A DNA stretch of 64,000 nucleotides, from the NCBI RefSeq assembly GCF_016863395.1, contig NZ_BOOU01000046.1, positions 62,001 to 126,000 of the forward strand. The letters are read 5' to 3'. The DNA comes from Sphaerisporangium rufum (GTDB lineage: Bacteria; Actinomycetota; Actinomycetes; Streptosporangiales; Streptosporangiaceae). The notes under the pieces were generated by a model. The model worked only from the letters and a program-made list of their open reading frames with translations. It ran no database searches and was not told where the DNA came from. Positions 30,796-39,364 of this stretch are shown here, piece after piece (the first letter of the stretch is position 1; each line of letters starts with the position of its first letter). A program made the translations under genes and the position numbers.

Positions 30796-32280
30796 ATGAC
30801 TGTCACCGAGGAGCGCACCCGGACCTACGAAGTCCGCACGTACGGGTGCCAGATGAACGTCCACGACTCCGAGCGCCTGTCCGGCCTGCTGGAGGACGCC
30901 GGGTACGCCCGCGCGGCCGACGGGGAGCAGGCCGACGTGGTCGTGTTCAACACCTGCGCGGTGCGCGAGAACGCCGACAACCGCCTGTACGGCAATCTCG
31001 GCCACCTGCGCCCGGTCAAGGCGGGCCGGCCCGGCATGCAGATCGCCGTCGGCGGCTGCCTGGCTCAGAAGGACCAGGGCGAGATCGTCCGCCGGGCGCC
31101 CTGGGTCGACGTGGTGTTCGGCACGCACAACATCGGTTCGCTGCCGGTGCTGCTGGAACGGGCGCGCCTGGCCGAGGAGGCCCAGGTCGAGATCAAGGAG
31201 TCGCTGGAGGTCTTCCCCAGCACCCTGCCCACCAGGCGCGAGTCGGCGTACGCGGCGTGGGTGTCGGTCTCGGTGGGGTGCAACAACACCTGCACCTTCT
31301 GCATCGTGCCGTCGCTGCGCGGCAAGGAGAAGGACCGCCGCCCCGGTGACGTGCTCGGCGAGGTGCGCTCGCTGGTGGAGCTCGGCGTGCTGGAGGTCAC
31401 CCTCCTCGGGCAGAACGTGAACACCTATGGAGTGGAGTTCGGTGACCGGCTGGCGTTCGGCAAGCTGCTGCGCGCCTGCGGCGGCGTGGACGGCCTGGAG
31501 CGGGTCCGGTTCACCTCGCCGCATCCGGCCGCCTTCACCGACGATGTGATCGCCGCCATGGCCGAGACCCCGAACGTCATGCACCAGCTGCACATGCCGC
31601 TGCAGTCCGGCTCGGACCGCGTGCTGAAGGCCATGCGCCGCTCTTACCGTGCCGAGCGGTATCTCGGCATCATCGAGCGGGTGCGCACCGCGATGCCGGA
31701 CGCGGCGATCTCCACCGACATCATCGTCGGGTTCCCCGGCGAGACAGAGGAGGACTTCCAGGCCACCTTGGACGTGGTCCGCGCCTCCCGCTTCGCCAAT
31801 GCCTTCACCTTCCAGTACTCCATCCGGCCCGGCACCCCGGCGGCGACCATGGACGGTCAGGTGCCGAAGGAGGTCGTCCAGGAGCGCTACGAGCGGCTGG
31901 TCGAGCTGCAGAACGCCATCTCCTGGGAGGAGAACCGGGCGCAGGTCGGGCGGGTGCTGGAGGTGCTGGTCGCCGAGGGCGAGGGCCGCAAGGACGAGGC
32001 GACCCGCCGGTTGTCCGGCCGGGCTCCGGACAACCGCCTGGTGCACTTCACCCCGGCCGAGGGCGAGCCGCCCCGGCCGGGTGACATGGCGACCGTCGAG
32101 GTCACCTACGCCGCCCCGCACCACCTGGTGGCCGACGCCCCGGCGCTGAAGGTGCGCCGCACCCGGGCGGGCGACGCCTGGGCGGCCCGGGAGAGCGCCG
32201 CGTGCGGTGCGGCGCCGGGTTCCGCCCCGGCCGCGGCCGGGCCGGTCGCGCTCGGCATGCCGGTCCTGCGCCGGGCCTGA
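30796..32280 (+). CDS. miaB: tRNA-2-methylthio-N6-dimethylallyladenosine synthase MiaB
   Basis: 494-aa radical-SAM methylthiotransferase acting on i6A37 of tRNAs that read U-starting codons, the step after MiaA (also encoded here). The N-terminal cluster cysteines lie in [27 protein letters not shown] and VGGCLAQKD. The radical-SAM motif is [27 protein letters not shown] and [13 protein letters not shown] are family blocks. A TRAM domain follows, then an Ala-rich tail of about 40 residues. ATG 30796 gives [18 protein letters not shown]; in-frame TTG 30784 is an alternative. Confidence 0.95.
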   Translation: MTVTEERTRTYEVRTYGCQMNVHDSERLSGLLEDAGYARAADGEQADVVVFNTCAVRENADNRLYGNLGHLRPVKAGRPGMQIAVGGCLAQKDQGEIVRRAPWVDVVFGTHNIGSLPVLLERARLAEEAQVEIKESLEVFPSTLPTRRESAYAAWVSVSVGCNNTCTFCIVPSLRGKEKDRRPGDVLGEVRSLVELGVLEVTLLGQNVNTYGVEFGDRLAFGKLLRACGGVDGLERVRFTSPHPAAFTDDVIAAMAETPNVMHQLHMPLQSGSDRVLKAMRRSYRAERYLGIIERVRTAMPDAAISTDIIVGFPGETEEDFQATLDVVRASRFANAFTFQYSIRPGTPAATMDGQVPKEVVQERYERLVELQNAISWEENRAQVGRVLEVLVAEGEGRKDEATRRLSGRAPDNRLVHFTPAEGEPPRPGDMATVEVTYAAPHHLVADAPALKVRRTRAGDAWAARESAACGAAPGSAPAAAGPVALGMPVLRRA

Positions 32281-32293
32281 TCCGCTCATCCGC

Positions 32294-32322
32294 CACCGGC
32301 ATCCCCTGTGGGGGTGCCGGTG
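32294..32322. terminator. Bidirectional terminator between miaB and the convergent lipoprotein gene
   Basis: CACCGGCATCCCC pairs with GGGGTGCCGGTG around TGTG (12 pairs with one bulged T). It lies 14 bases after the miaB stop and 11 bases after the stop of the opposing gene. Confidence 0.6.
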
Positions 32323-32332
32323 TCCGGCATGC

Positions 32333-32989
32333 TCAGCGGTCGCCGGACAGGATCCGCTCGCAGTAGTCGCGGCGCAGGTCGGTGAAGCGCGCGCACGGAT
32401 TCCCCGGGCCGGGCCCGTACTCCTCGCCGGACGGGCCGGGAGCCGGCGGGGCGTCCGGTTGGGACGGCGGCGGTGACCACGGCGCCGGCGGCCGGCGTTC
32501 GGGCCGGGGCGTCCAGGGCAGCGGCGGGCGTTGCGGCCGCGGGGCACCGGAGCGCGGCGGGCGCGAGCGGGTGGCCACCGGTCGCGGCACGGGCCGGGCC
32601 CGGACGGGCGGCGGACCGGCGGCCCGCGGAGAGGCGGGCCGGCCGGACCCCGGTGGGCGGCCCGCCGCGGCGGGGCGTCCGGTGCGGCCCGCCGGGGCGG
32701 GCACCGGCCCGGCCCAGCCCTCGGAGGGCACCGCTGAACGGTGATCGAAACTGTGATTCTGGTCACGCGCTGTGCCGGTTGCCCGGCCGGCGGCGCGTGG
32801 CCGGGCAGGTATCCCGTACGGGGTGCCGGGGCCGGGAGTTCGTTCCGCTAAAAATCCCGACATACCTGGCGATTCGCGGCGTGGTGGAGCGGTGCCACAG
32901 GCGACCATGAGTCCGCTCGCGCCGATTGCCAGGGCCGTTCCGCAGATGACCACCGAACGCCGCCATGAGATCGGTCCATGTGATGACAA
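32333..32989 (-). CDS. Putative Pro/Arg-rich lipoprotein of unknown function
   Basis: 218 codons. N-terminus SWRRSVVICGTALAIGASG then LMVAC is a credible lipoprotein signal (two Arg, hydrophobic core, Cys with Met at -3). The middle is a low-complexity Pro/Arg/Ala spacer (about 45-185). A compact end holds two cysteines (NPCARFTDLRRDYCERILSG). Start is TTG 32989, with GGAAG 9 bases upstream; no in-frame ATG gives a complete signal peptide. The spacer is typical of GC-rich non-coding frames, so reality rests on the two ends, the ribosome site and the convergent terminator. It is divergent from the CAP-domain gene. Confidence 0.5.
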   Translation of the reverse strand: MSSHGPISWRRSVVICGTALAIGASGLMVACGTAPPRRESPGMSGFLAERTPGPGTPYGIPARPRAAGRATGTARDQNHSFDHRSAVPSEGWAGPVPAPAGRTGRPAAAGRPPGSGRPASPRAAGPPPVRARPVPRPVATRSRPPRSGAPRPQRPPLPWTPRPERRPPAPWSPPPSQPDAPPAPGPSGEEYGPGPGNPCARFTDLRRDYCERILSGDR

Positions 32990-33100
32990 GTCGTGATTCT
33001 TCCGTGATTGAGGTGCGGTAACTCCAACAGTGGGACTAGTGTGACGACCGCCCGCGGAAGCCGGAGTGCTTTCTCACCGATGCCGCAGGAGTCATCTTTC

Positions 33101-34228
33101 ATGGATCGGCACGACCCCCCGTCATACCCCCGTCACGGCGAGTCCGACCCGGTGGGCCCCACCGAGTACCTGTACGACGAGCCGCCCGCCGCCCGCGGGC
33201 CGCGGAAGAAGACGCTGGTGATCAGCGCCGCGTCCGCCGTGCTCGCCGCCGCCGTCGCGGCCGGAGGTGTGGTCGCCTTCACCGGCGAGGACACCGGCGC
33301 CACGCCCGCCGGCCAGGAGACCTCCCAGGACGCCGCCGGTCAGACCGAAGACGGGTCTGGGGCCACCACCGAAGACCAGCAGGACCTGGAGGAGGAGGCC
33401 GCCGCCGGCCCGCCGGACTCGGCGGAGTCCGGCACCGGATCCTCCGGTTCCGGCGCCAGCGGCTTCACCGGCGGTGGCGATACCTCCGGTACCCCTGACG
33501 GCGCTTCCGACGGCACCGGGGGCCGGCCGGACGGCCAGAGCGCCAAGCGCAAGAAGAACTCCGGCTCCGGCGGCACCTCCGGCAAGCCGCAGGGCCCCGG
33601 CTTCCAGGCCGGCCCGGACGGCCCCGAGGGCTCCGTCGCGCCGGGTGCCCCGGTCCGGGGGTCGGCGAGCGGCTCCGGCGGCACCGGGGCGGCGCCCACG
33701 CCTACCGCCTCGCCCACCGCGCCCGCCGCGCGGCGCTCCGCCCGGCCCACGGTCAAGCCGACCGCGACCCGCTCCGCCCGGCCCTCGGCCAAGCCCTCGA
33801 CGCCGGCCCCGACCGGCTCGGCGCAGGGGGACGGTTCCACCGCCCAGAAGACGGCGGAGGACGAGGTCGCCCGGCTGACCAACCAGGCCCGCGCGGGTGA
33901 GGGCTGCGGCCCGCTGCGCATCGACGAGAAGCTGCGCGCCGCGGCGCGCGGCCACTCCGACGACATGGCGGCCAAGAAGTACTTCTCGCACACCTCCGCC
34001 GACGGCCGGTCCCCGTGGGACCGCATCAAGGCGGCCGGCTACACCTCCTCGATGTTCGCCGAGAACATCGCCCGCGGCCAGGCCACCCCGGCGGCGGTCG
34101 TGAAGGCCTGGCTGGACAGTCCCGGCCACCGGGCGAACATCATGAACTGCAAGCTGAAGGCCATCGGCGTCGGCGTGCACCTCGGTACCGGCGGCCCCTG
34201 GTGGACCCAGGACTTCGGCGGCACCTGA
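33101..34228 (+). CDS. Membrane-anchored CAP (SCP/PR1) domain protein
   Basis: 375-aa envelope protein. A short cytoplasmic N-terminus (1-33) leads to one membrane helix (TLVISAASAVLAAAVAAGGV), then a low-complexity Ser/Thr/Gly/Pro spacer of about 190 residues likely crossing the wall. The C-terminal CAP domain (about 250-375) has the family His-Glu-His set in AARGHSDDMAAKKYFSHTS, MFAENIARGQ and SPGHRANIMNCKLKAIGVGV, and ends WWTQDFGGT. Secreted bacterial CAP proteins are linked to wall or spore biology; the activity is unknown. ATG 33101 has an AGGAG site. Confidence 0.87.
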   Translation: MDRHDPPSYPRHGESDPVGPTEYLYDEPPAARGPRKKTLVISAASAVLAAAVAAGGVVAFTGEDTGATPAGQETSQDAAGQTEDGSGATTEDQQDLEEEAAAGPPDSAESGTGSSGSGASGFTGGGDTSGTPDGASDGTGGRPDGQSAKRKKNSGSGGTSGKPQGPGFQAGPDGPEGSVAPGAPVRGSASGSGGTGAAPTPTASPTAPAARRSARPTVKPTATRSARPSAKPSTPAPTGSAQGDGSTAQKTAEDEVARLTNQARAGEGCGPLRIDEKLRAAARGHSDDMAAKKYFSHTSADGRSPWDRIKAAGYTSSMFAENIARGQATPAAVVKAWLDSPGHRANIMNCKLKAIGVGVHLGTGGPWWTQDFGGT

Positions 34229-34256
34229 TCCCCCGGCGGGGCCACCGCGCATCCCC

Positions 34257-34294
34257 CGGCCCGCCCGCCGAGGTCGCCCCCGGCCGGCGGGCCG
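34257..34294 (+). terminator. Possible terminator after the CAP gene
   Basis: CGGCCCGCC and GGCGGGCCG form a 9-bp stem around a 20-base loop, 29 bases past the stop. Confidence 0.3.
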
Positions 34295-34394
34295 TCGCGT
34301 GCCCGGACGCGGGCGCCGGCCGCGCAGGCGCGGGCCCTGACGCGCGACGGCTACGGTTGGGGAAAGCGGTGGCGCACCGGACGCCCCGCCGACG

Positions 34395-34949
34395 ATGATC
34401 GCGCGAATGGAAATGATCGGAATGCTGGACGTCGCCTTCGGCAGCGTTCCCACCCCGGTCGGGGACGTGCTGGTCGCCGTCACCGGCCAGGGGGTGGTCG
34501 CCACCTCGTTCGGGGACGGACCGGCGGTGCGGCGGCGCGTGCTGGACCGCCTCGGCGCGCTGGAGGCCGACGACCCCGGCCGGGCCCGCGCCGCGCGCGA
34601 GGAGATGGCCGCCTACTTCGCCGGGCGGCTGCGGCGCTTCACCGTCCCGCTCGACTGGCGGCTGACCTCGCCGCTGCAGCGCCGGGTCCTCGGCACCCTG
34701 CACGAGACCGTCCCCTACGGCCGGGTGACGACGTACGGCGGGCTGGCGGACCGCAGCGGGGCGGGGGTGCCCGCCCGGGCCATCGGCTCGATCATGGGCG
34801 GCAACCCGATCCCGATCATCGTGCCCTGCCACCGGGTCGTCGCCGGATCCGGCCTCGGCGGGTTCAGCGGCGGCGAGGGCGTCGAGTCCAAGCGCTGGCT
34901 GCTCACCCTGGAGGGGTACCTGCCGCCGACCCTCGACTGGACGCTGTGA
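34395..34949 (+). CDS. ogt: Methylated-DNA-protein cysteine methyltransferase (MGMT/Ogt)
   Basis: 184-aa suicide repair protein that moves methyl groups from O6-methylguanine to its own cysteine (Cys145 in IPIIVPCHRVVAGSG). The helix that recognises the flipped base is in TVPYGRVTTYGGLADRSG. No Ada-type N-terminal regulatory domain is present. Start is ATG 34395, or 34407 or 34413 downstream; none has a strong ribosome site. The stop overlaps the miaA start (TGATG), so repair and tRNA modification are translated from one message, an unusual pairing. Confidence 0.9.
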   Translation: MIARMEMIGMLDVAFGSVPTPVGDVLVAVTGQGVVATSFGDGPAVRRRVLDRLGALEADDPGRARAAREEMAAYFAGRLRRFTVPLDWRLTSPLQRRVLGTLHETVPYGRVTTYGGLADRSGAGVPARAIGSIMGGNPIPIIVPCHRVVAGSGLGGFSGGEGVESKRWLLTLEGYLPPTLDWTL

Positions 34950-35872
34950 TGGGCGGCCCGGCGCGGCCCCGGGTGCTCGCCGTGGTGGGGGCGACCGCGG
35001 CAGGCAAGTCCGACCTGGCGGTGGAGCTGGCGCTGCGCCTGGGCGGGGAGGCGCTGAACACCGACTCGATGCAGCTCTACCGCGGCATGGACATCGGCAC
35101 CGCCAAACTGACCCTCGCCGAGCGGCGCGGCGTCCCGCACCACCTGCTGGACGTCTGGCCGGTCACCGAGACGGCGAGCGTCGCCGCCTACCAGCGCCTG
35201 GCCCGGCCGCTGATCGACGGCCTGCTGGCGGCCGGCACGGCGCCGGTGCTGGTCGGCGGGTCCGGGCTGTACGTCCGCGCCGCGCTGGACGACCTGGAGT
35301 TCCCCGGCACCGACCCGGAGATCCGCGCCCGGCTGGAGGCGGAGCTGGCCGCCCGCGGCCCGGAGGAGATGCACCGGCGGCTGAAAGAGCTGGATCCGGT
35401 GGCGGCCGAGGCGGTGCTGGCGAGCAACGGCCGCCGCGTCGTGCGCGCGCTGGAGGTGATCGAGCTGACCGGGCGGCCGTTCTCGGCAACGATGCCCTCC
35501 TACGACGCCGTCTACGACAGCGTGCAGATCGGCGTGGCGGTGCCCCGGCCGGAGCTGGACGAGCGCATCGCGCTGCGGGTGGACCGGATGTGGGCGGCCG
35601 GGTTCGTCGAGGAGGTGCGGCGGCTGGCCGGCGAGGGGCTGGCGGACGGTCGCACGGCGAGCCGGGCCCTCGGCTACGCGCAGGTGCTGCGCTTCCTGGC
35701 CGGCGAGTGGGCCGAGGAGCAGGCCCGCGAGGAGACGGTGCGGGCCACCCGGCGGTTCGCCCGGCGCCAGGAGTCGTGGTTCCGCCGTGACCCCCGGGTG
35801 CGCTGGCTCCCGTACGACGCGCCGGACCTGGTGGATCAAGCCCTGGCGACGGCCGGGCGTAGACTTGGCTGA
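34949..35872 (+). CDS. miaA: tRNA dimethylallyltransferase MiaA
   Basis: 307-aa enzyme that puts a dimethylallyl group on A37 of UNN-reading tRNAs, the substrate made for MiaB. The P-loop is VVGATAAGKSD. Family blocks are LNTDSMQLYRGMDIGTAK, PHHLLDVWPVTE, VLVGGSGLYVRA and FARRQESWFRRDP. ATG 34949 overlaps the MGMT stop; GTG one codon earlier is equally possible. The stop is 1 base before the dapF ATG, so miaA and dapF are coupled. Confidence 0.95.
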   Translation: MGGPARPRVLAVVGATAAGKSDLAVELALRLGGEALNTDSMQLYRGMDIGTAKLTLAERRGVPHHLLDVWPVTETASVAAYQRLARPLIDGLLAAGTAPVLVGGSGLYVRAALDDLEFPGTDPEIRARLEAELAARGPEEMHRRLKELDPVAAEAVLASNGRRVVRALEVIELTGRPFSATMPSYDAVYDSVQIGVAVPRPELDERIALRVDRMWAAGFVEEVRRLAGEGLADGRTASRALGYAQVLRFLAGEWAEEQAREETVRATRRFARRQESWFRRDPRVRWLPYDAPDLVDQALATAGRRLG

Positions 35873-35873
35873 T

Positions 35874-36725
35874 ATGCGCTTCGTCAAGGGTCACGGCACC
35901 GAGAACGACTTCGTCATCCTTCCGGACCGCGACGGCGGCCTGGAGCTGTCGGCCGCCGTCGTGGCGGCGCTGTGCGACCGGCGGGCCGGCATCGGCGCCG
36001 ACGGCGTGCTGCGCGTGGTGCCCGCCAAGCTGAGCGCGGAGGCCGTCGCGATCGTCGACCGGGCCGGCGAGGCGGGCGGGCCGCCGCCGCGCGGCGCCGA
36101 CTGGTTCATGGACTACCGCAACGCCGACGGCGGCCTGGCCGAGATGTGCGGCAACGGGCTGCGCGTCTTCGCGCGCTACCTGGTGGACGCCGGCCTGGCC
36201 GAGCCCGGCGAGTTCGACGTGGTCACCCGGGGCGGGCTGCGCCGGGTCCGGCTGGAGGCCACCGGTGACGTCACGGTCGACATGGGCCGCCCCGTGGTGG
36301 GCGGCGAGAGCTGGGCGAGCGTCGGGGGCACCGAGTACGACGGCCTGGTGGTCAGCATGGGCAACCCGCACCTGGCGTGCGTGACCGGCGAGCCGGTGGC
36401 CCGCCTCGACCTCACCGCGCAGCCCGGTTTCGACCCGGCCGTCTTCCCGCACGGGGTCAACGTCGAGCTGGTCAACGCGGTCGGCGCGCGCCGGGCCGTC
36501 ATGCGGGTGTACGAGCGCGGCTCGGGGGAGACCCGCTCCTGCGGCACCGGCGCGGTGGCCGCCGCGGTGGCGGTCGCCGCCGTGGCCGGCGAGCGCACCG
36601 GCACCTGGACGGTGGAGGTGCCCGGCGGCCTGCTCACCGTGGAACTGGACGAGCACACCAGCCGGCTCACCGGCCCGGCCGTCCTGGTCGCCGCGGGCGA
36701 GGTGCCGCCGGTCGCGCTGGTCTGA
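35874..36725 (+). CDS. dapF: Diaminopimelate epimerase
   Basis: 283-aa cofactor-independent racemase converting LL- to meso-diaminopimelate for lysine and for peptidoglycan. The two catalytic cysteines are Cys92 (EMCGNGLRVFARYL) and Cys223 (TRSCGTGAVAAAVA). The actinobacterial start MRFVKGHGTENDFVILPD is intact. An insert near residues 45-75 is longer than in E. coli DapF. It starts 1 base after miaA stops. Confidence 0.95.
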   Translation: MRFVKGHGTENDFVILPDRDGGLELSAAVVAALCDRRAGIGADGVLRVVPAKLSAEAVAIVDRAGEAGGPPPRGADWFMDYRNADGGLAEMCGNGLRVFARYLVDAGLAEPGEFDVVTRGGLRRVRLEATGDVTVDMGRPVVGGESWASVGGTEYDGLVVSMGNPHLACVTGEPVARLDLTAQPGFDPAVFPHGVNVELVNAVGARRAVMRVYERGSGETRSCGTGAVAAAVAVAAVAGERTGTWTVEVPGGLLTVELDEHTSRLTGPAVLVAAGEVPPVALV

Positions 36726-36828
36726 CCCTGCCGGGCGCCGGCCCGCGGCGCGCGGTGGGTGTCCGTTTCCCGGCACGGCGCCCGCGCGTGTTTGGGGGAG
36801 CGTCCGCGAGCTGGCAGACTGACCTGCC

Positions 36829-39117
36829 ATGGACGTGGACATCTGGGCGTGGGTGGCGGACACCCAGCGGCAACTGCACGAGGCTGGGAACACCGGGCTG
36901 GCGATCGCGCTGGGTGACCTGCCGGCGCAGGCCCTGGAGGGCCGGTACCCGCAGCTCGACGTGATGGCCCCCGCGGTCGCCCAGCAGGCCGAGGCGCTGG
37001 AGCTTCCCTGGCTGGAGTTCTTCGCGCGTTACTGGCACCTGATCGGCCGGGTGGGCGACCGGGCCCAGGGGGAGGTGGCGCTCGCCGACGCCGTGGCCCT
37101 GGTGGAGTTCACCCGGCGCGCCGACGTGCGGGACTGCCCCTCGGTCGTCGCCGCCACCGAGGCGCTGGCCCAGTGCCAGGCGAACATCGACGGTCCCGGG
37201 TACGCCGCCGAGCGGCTGTCGGCCCTCGGCGCCGCGCTGGACGGCCTGCCGCCCTCCTCGCCGGCGTTCTGTGCCCTGGCCGCCCAGTACGTCGCGGCGC
37301 TGGCCGACGCCGGCGACCACGCCCAGGCCGTGGCCTACCAGGAGTCGGCCGCCGCCCGCCGCCGGGAGGCCCAGGCGCAGGTGAGCTGGGAGCTCGCCGC
37401 CGCGGGCGTGCGCGCGCTGCTCGGCGCCGGCCGGCCGCAGGAGGCGCTGGCCGCGCTGGAGGCCGCCGGCGAGTTCCCGGCGGACGACCCGGTGGCCAAG
37501 GACCGCCGGGCGGGCGTGCTGCACGCGCTGGTGCTGGCCCGCCTGGGCCGGTCCGCCGAGGCGCTGGAGACGCTGCCCGACCTCGACGTCGTGGGAGACC
37601 ACCCGCGCGACTGGCCGGAGTGGGCCACCGCGGTCCGCGCGCTGGACGGCGTCATCAGCAACACCTGGCAGCTCGGCCGGGTGCTGCGCCAGTGGATGGC
37701 CTACTACGAGGCGATGGGCGTGCACCGGCACCGGGTGGAGCTGGCGCTGGCCGCCGGCGAGCTGGCGGTGGCCCGGCAGGGCCTGTGGCAGGCCCGCGCG
37801 CTCGCCGACCTGGCCGCGACGTGGCTGCCGGCCCTGCGCGCCGCCGACGGGCTGGGCGAGCGGGTGGCCGCGCTGCGCGCCGCCGCCGACGCCGCCACCC
37901 CGCTGCCGGCGCCCGGCCCGCAGGACGAGCTGGTCGCCTACTTCGACGCCGCCGACGGCCACAACGCCGACCCCGAGCGGTGGGTCGGCTGGCTGTGGCC
38001 GCTGTCGGGCACCGACCTGCCGGCCACCCGCCGCCACACCACGACCCTGGGCTTCCTCGGCTACGCCCCCATCGGCGCCGACATCCTGTGGAAGACCGTG
38101 GTGGAGGACGGCGACCCGGCCACCGCCGAGGAGGAGGACGTCGCCTACCTCACCGGTGTGCTGCTGGAGGCCGGCCAGGACGAGAAGGTGGAGCGGTTCG
38201 CCGCCATGCTGCCCGCGCCGGCCGGCCACCTGGCACTGGCACGGCTGCACCGCCACCGCGAGCGCTGGGCGGAGAGCGCGGCCGAGGCGGAGCTGTCTCT
38301 AGAGGCCGGTGCCGAGGGCACCGTCGGGCTGGAGGCGCGGCGGCTGCTGGCCGGCGCGGTCCAGCAGCTCGGCGACAACGCCAAGGGCGCCGGCATCCTG
38401 CGGGAGCTGGTCGAGTCCGGCGCGGGCGAGGAGGAGGACGTCTGGCGGATGGTCGTCATGGCGACCGCCGCCGAGGACTGGCCGCTGGTCCGGCTGGGCG
38501 CCGCCCGGCTCGGCATGCAGCTGGACTCCGCCGAGGGCCCGATCGAGGAGGAGTGGCACCTGGTCCGGGTCGTCCTGCCGGTCTCCGACGGCAGCCGGCG
38601 CGAGGTGCTGTCGGTGCGTACCGGCCCGGCCACCGCCCGGCTGCTCATCCCGCAGCCCAAGGGCATGGACTACAACGCCGGTGACATCGTGGTCATCGAC
38701 CCGCGCCCGCTGGAGCCGGTCCCGGAGAGCGAGGAGGAGCGCGAGAGCTTCGTCATCCCGTTCGCCGGGGTGTCGCTGCTGCGGCCGGGCGGCTACACCA
38801 GCTGGTTCTTCGACGGCGCCGCGCCGACCGAGGACGACTGGACCGAGTTCAACGAGGTGCTGGCCGAGCGCGGCTGGCCGATGTGGGTCTACAGCGACGA
38901 GACCTACTCGATCACCCACCCGGCCGGCGGTGAGCGGCTGCAGGGCGTCTACGGCTGGATCGCCGTGCCGCCCGGCGTGGAGCCGGTCGAGCTGGACGCG
39001 GTGCTGGACGACGCCACCGAGCGGTGGAGCCACCCGCTGGCCTGGCTCGACCTGGCCAGGGCGGCCGGCATCGAGGTGGAGCGGCACGAGCGGATCACCA
39101 AGGAGTACGGCCTCTGA
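36829..39117 (+). CDS. Large TPR-like repeat protein, function unknown
   Basis: 762-aa soluble protein without signal or membrane segment. Residues about 1-550 consist of Ala-rich helical hairpins of tetratricopeptide type (for example AGVRALLGAGRPQEALAALE, and ARLHRHRERWAESAAEAELS). The last 200 residues differ: a mixed alpha/beta part with many aromatic and acidic residues (PEEEWHLVRV-like start, GYTSWFFDGAAPTEDDWTEF). I do not recognise a catalytic motif. TPR arrays usually bind proteins. The ATG follows dapF by 103 bases. A strong U-tailed terminator follows. The location between dapF and hflX suggests a housekeeping or regulatory role only by context. Confidence 0.82.
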   Translation: MDVDIWAWVADTQRQLHEAGNTGLAIALGDLPAQALEGRYPQLDVMAPAVAQQAEALELPWLEFFARYWHLIGRVGDRAQGEVALADAVALVEFTRRADVRDCPSVVAATEALAQCQANIDGPGYAAERLSALGAALDGLPPSSPAFCALAAQYVAALADAGDHAQAVAYQESAAARRREAQAQVSWELAAAGVRALLGAGRPQEALAALEAAGEFPADDPVAKDRRAGVLHALVLARLGRSAEALETLPDLDVVGDHPRDWPEWATAVRALDGVISNTWQLGRVLRQWMAYYEAMGVHRHRVELALAAGELAVARQGLWQARALADLAATWLPALRAADGLGERVAALRAAADAATPLPAPGPQDELVAYFDAADGHNADPERWVGWLWPLSGTDLPATRRHTTTLGFLGYAPIGADILWKTVVEDGDPATAEEEDVAYLTGVLLEAGQDEKVERFAAMLPAPAGHLALARLHRHRERWAESAAEAELSLEAGAEGTVGLEARRLLAGAVQQLGDNAKGAGILRELVESGAGEEEDVWRMVVMATAAEDWPLVRLGAARLGMQLDSAEGPIEEEWHLVRVVLPVSDGSRREVLSVRTGPATARLLIPQPKGMDYNAGDIVVIDPRPLEPVPESEEERESFVIPFAGVSLLRPGGYTSWFFDGAAPTEDDWTEFNEVLAERGWPMWVYSDETYSITHPAGGERLQGVYGWIAVPPGVEPVELDAVLDDATERWSHPLAWLDLARAAGIEVERHERITKEYGL

Positions 39118-39145
39118 GCCGATAGCGGGACGCCGATAGCGGGAC
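39118..39145. repeat. 14-base tandem duplication after the TPR gene
   Basis: GCCGATAGCGGGAC is repeated perfectly (39118-39131 and 39132-39145), directly after the stop codon and just before the terminator. Confidence 0.9.
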
Positions 39146-39148
39146 GCG

Positions 39149-39188
39149 GCCGCGCCGGCCGGTGACGACACCGGCCGGCGCGGCTTTT
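39149..39188 (+). terminator. Rho-independent terminator after the TPR gene
   Basis: GCCGCGCCGGCCGGTG and CACCGGCCGGCGCGGC form a perfect 16-bp stem with an ACGA loop, followed by TTTT. It is the best canonical terminator in the window. Confidence 0.9.
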
Positions 39189-39364
39189 GCGTGCTTTCTT
39201 GCCGGTCACCGCCGCCTGCCAAGGGTGGTTTCCGGCTGCCCGGCCGCCGGTTCGCCGGTAATGGTGTTCCGGCTTTTCCGTCATCTCTGGAAACGGCTGT
39301 AATTGGCGACTTCTTGGGTATTAGCGTGCCAAGTCATTGCTATTCGTTTACCTGGGGGTGGCTG

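Noticed and set aside
33160-33850. Repeat-like low complexity taken as a DNA repeat array
   Set aside because: It is the Ser/Thr/Gly/Pro wall-spanning linker of the CAP protein; no exact DNA period is visible.
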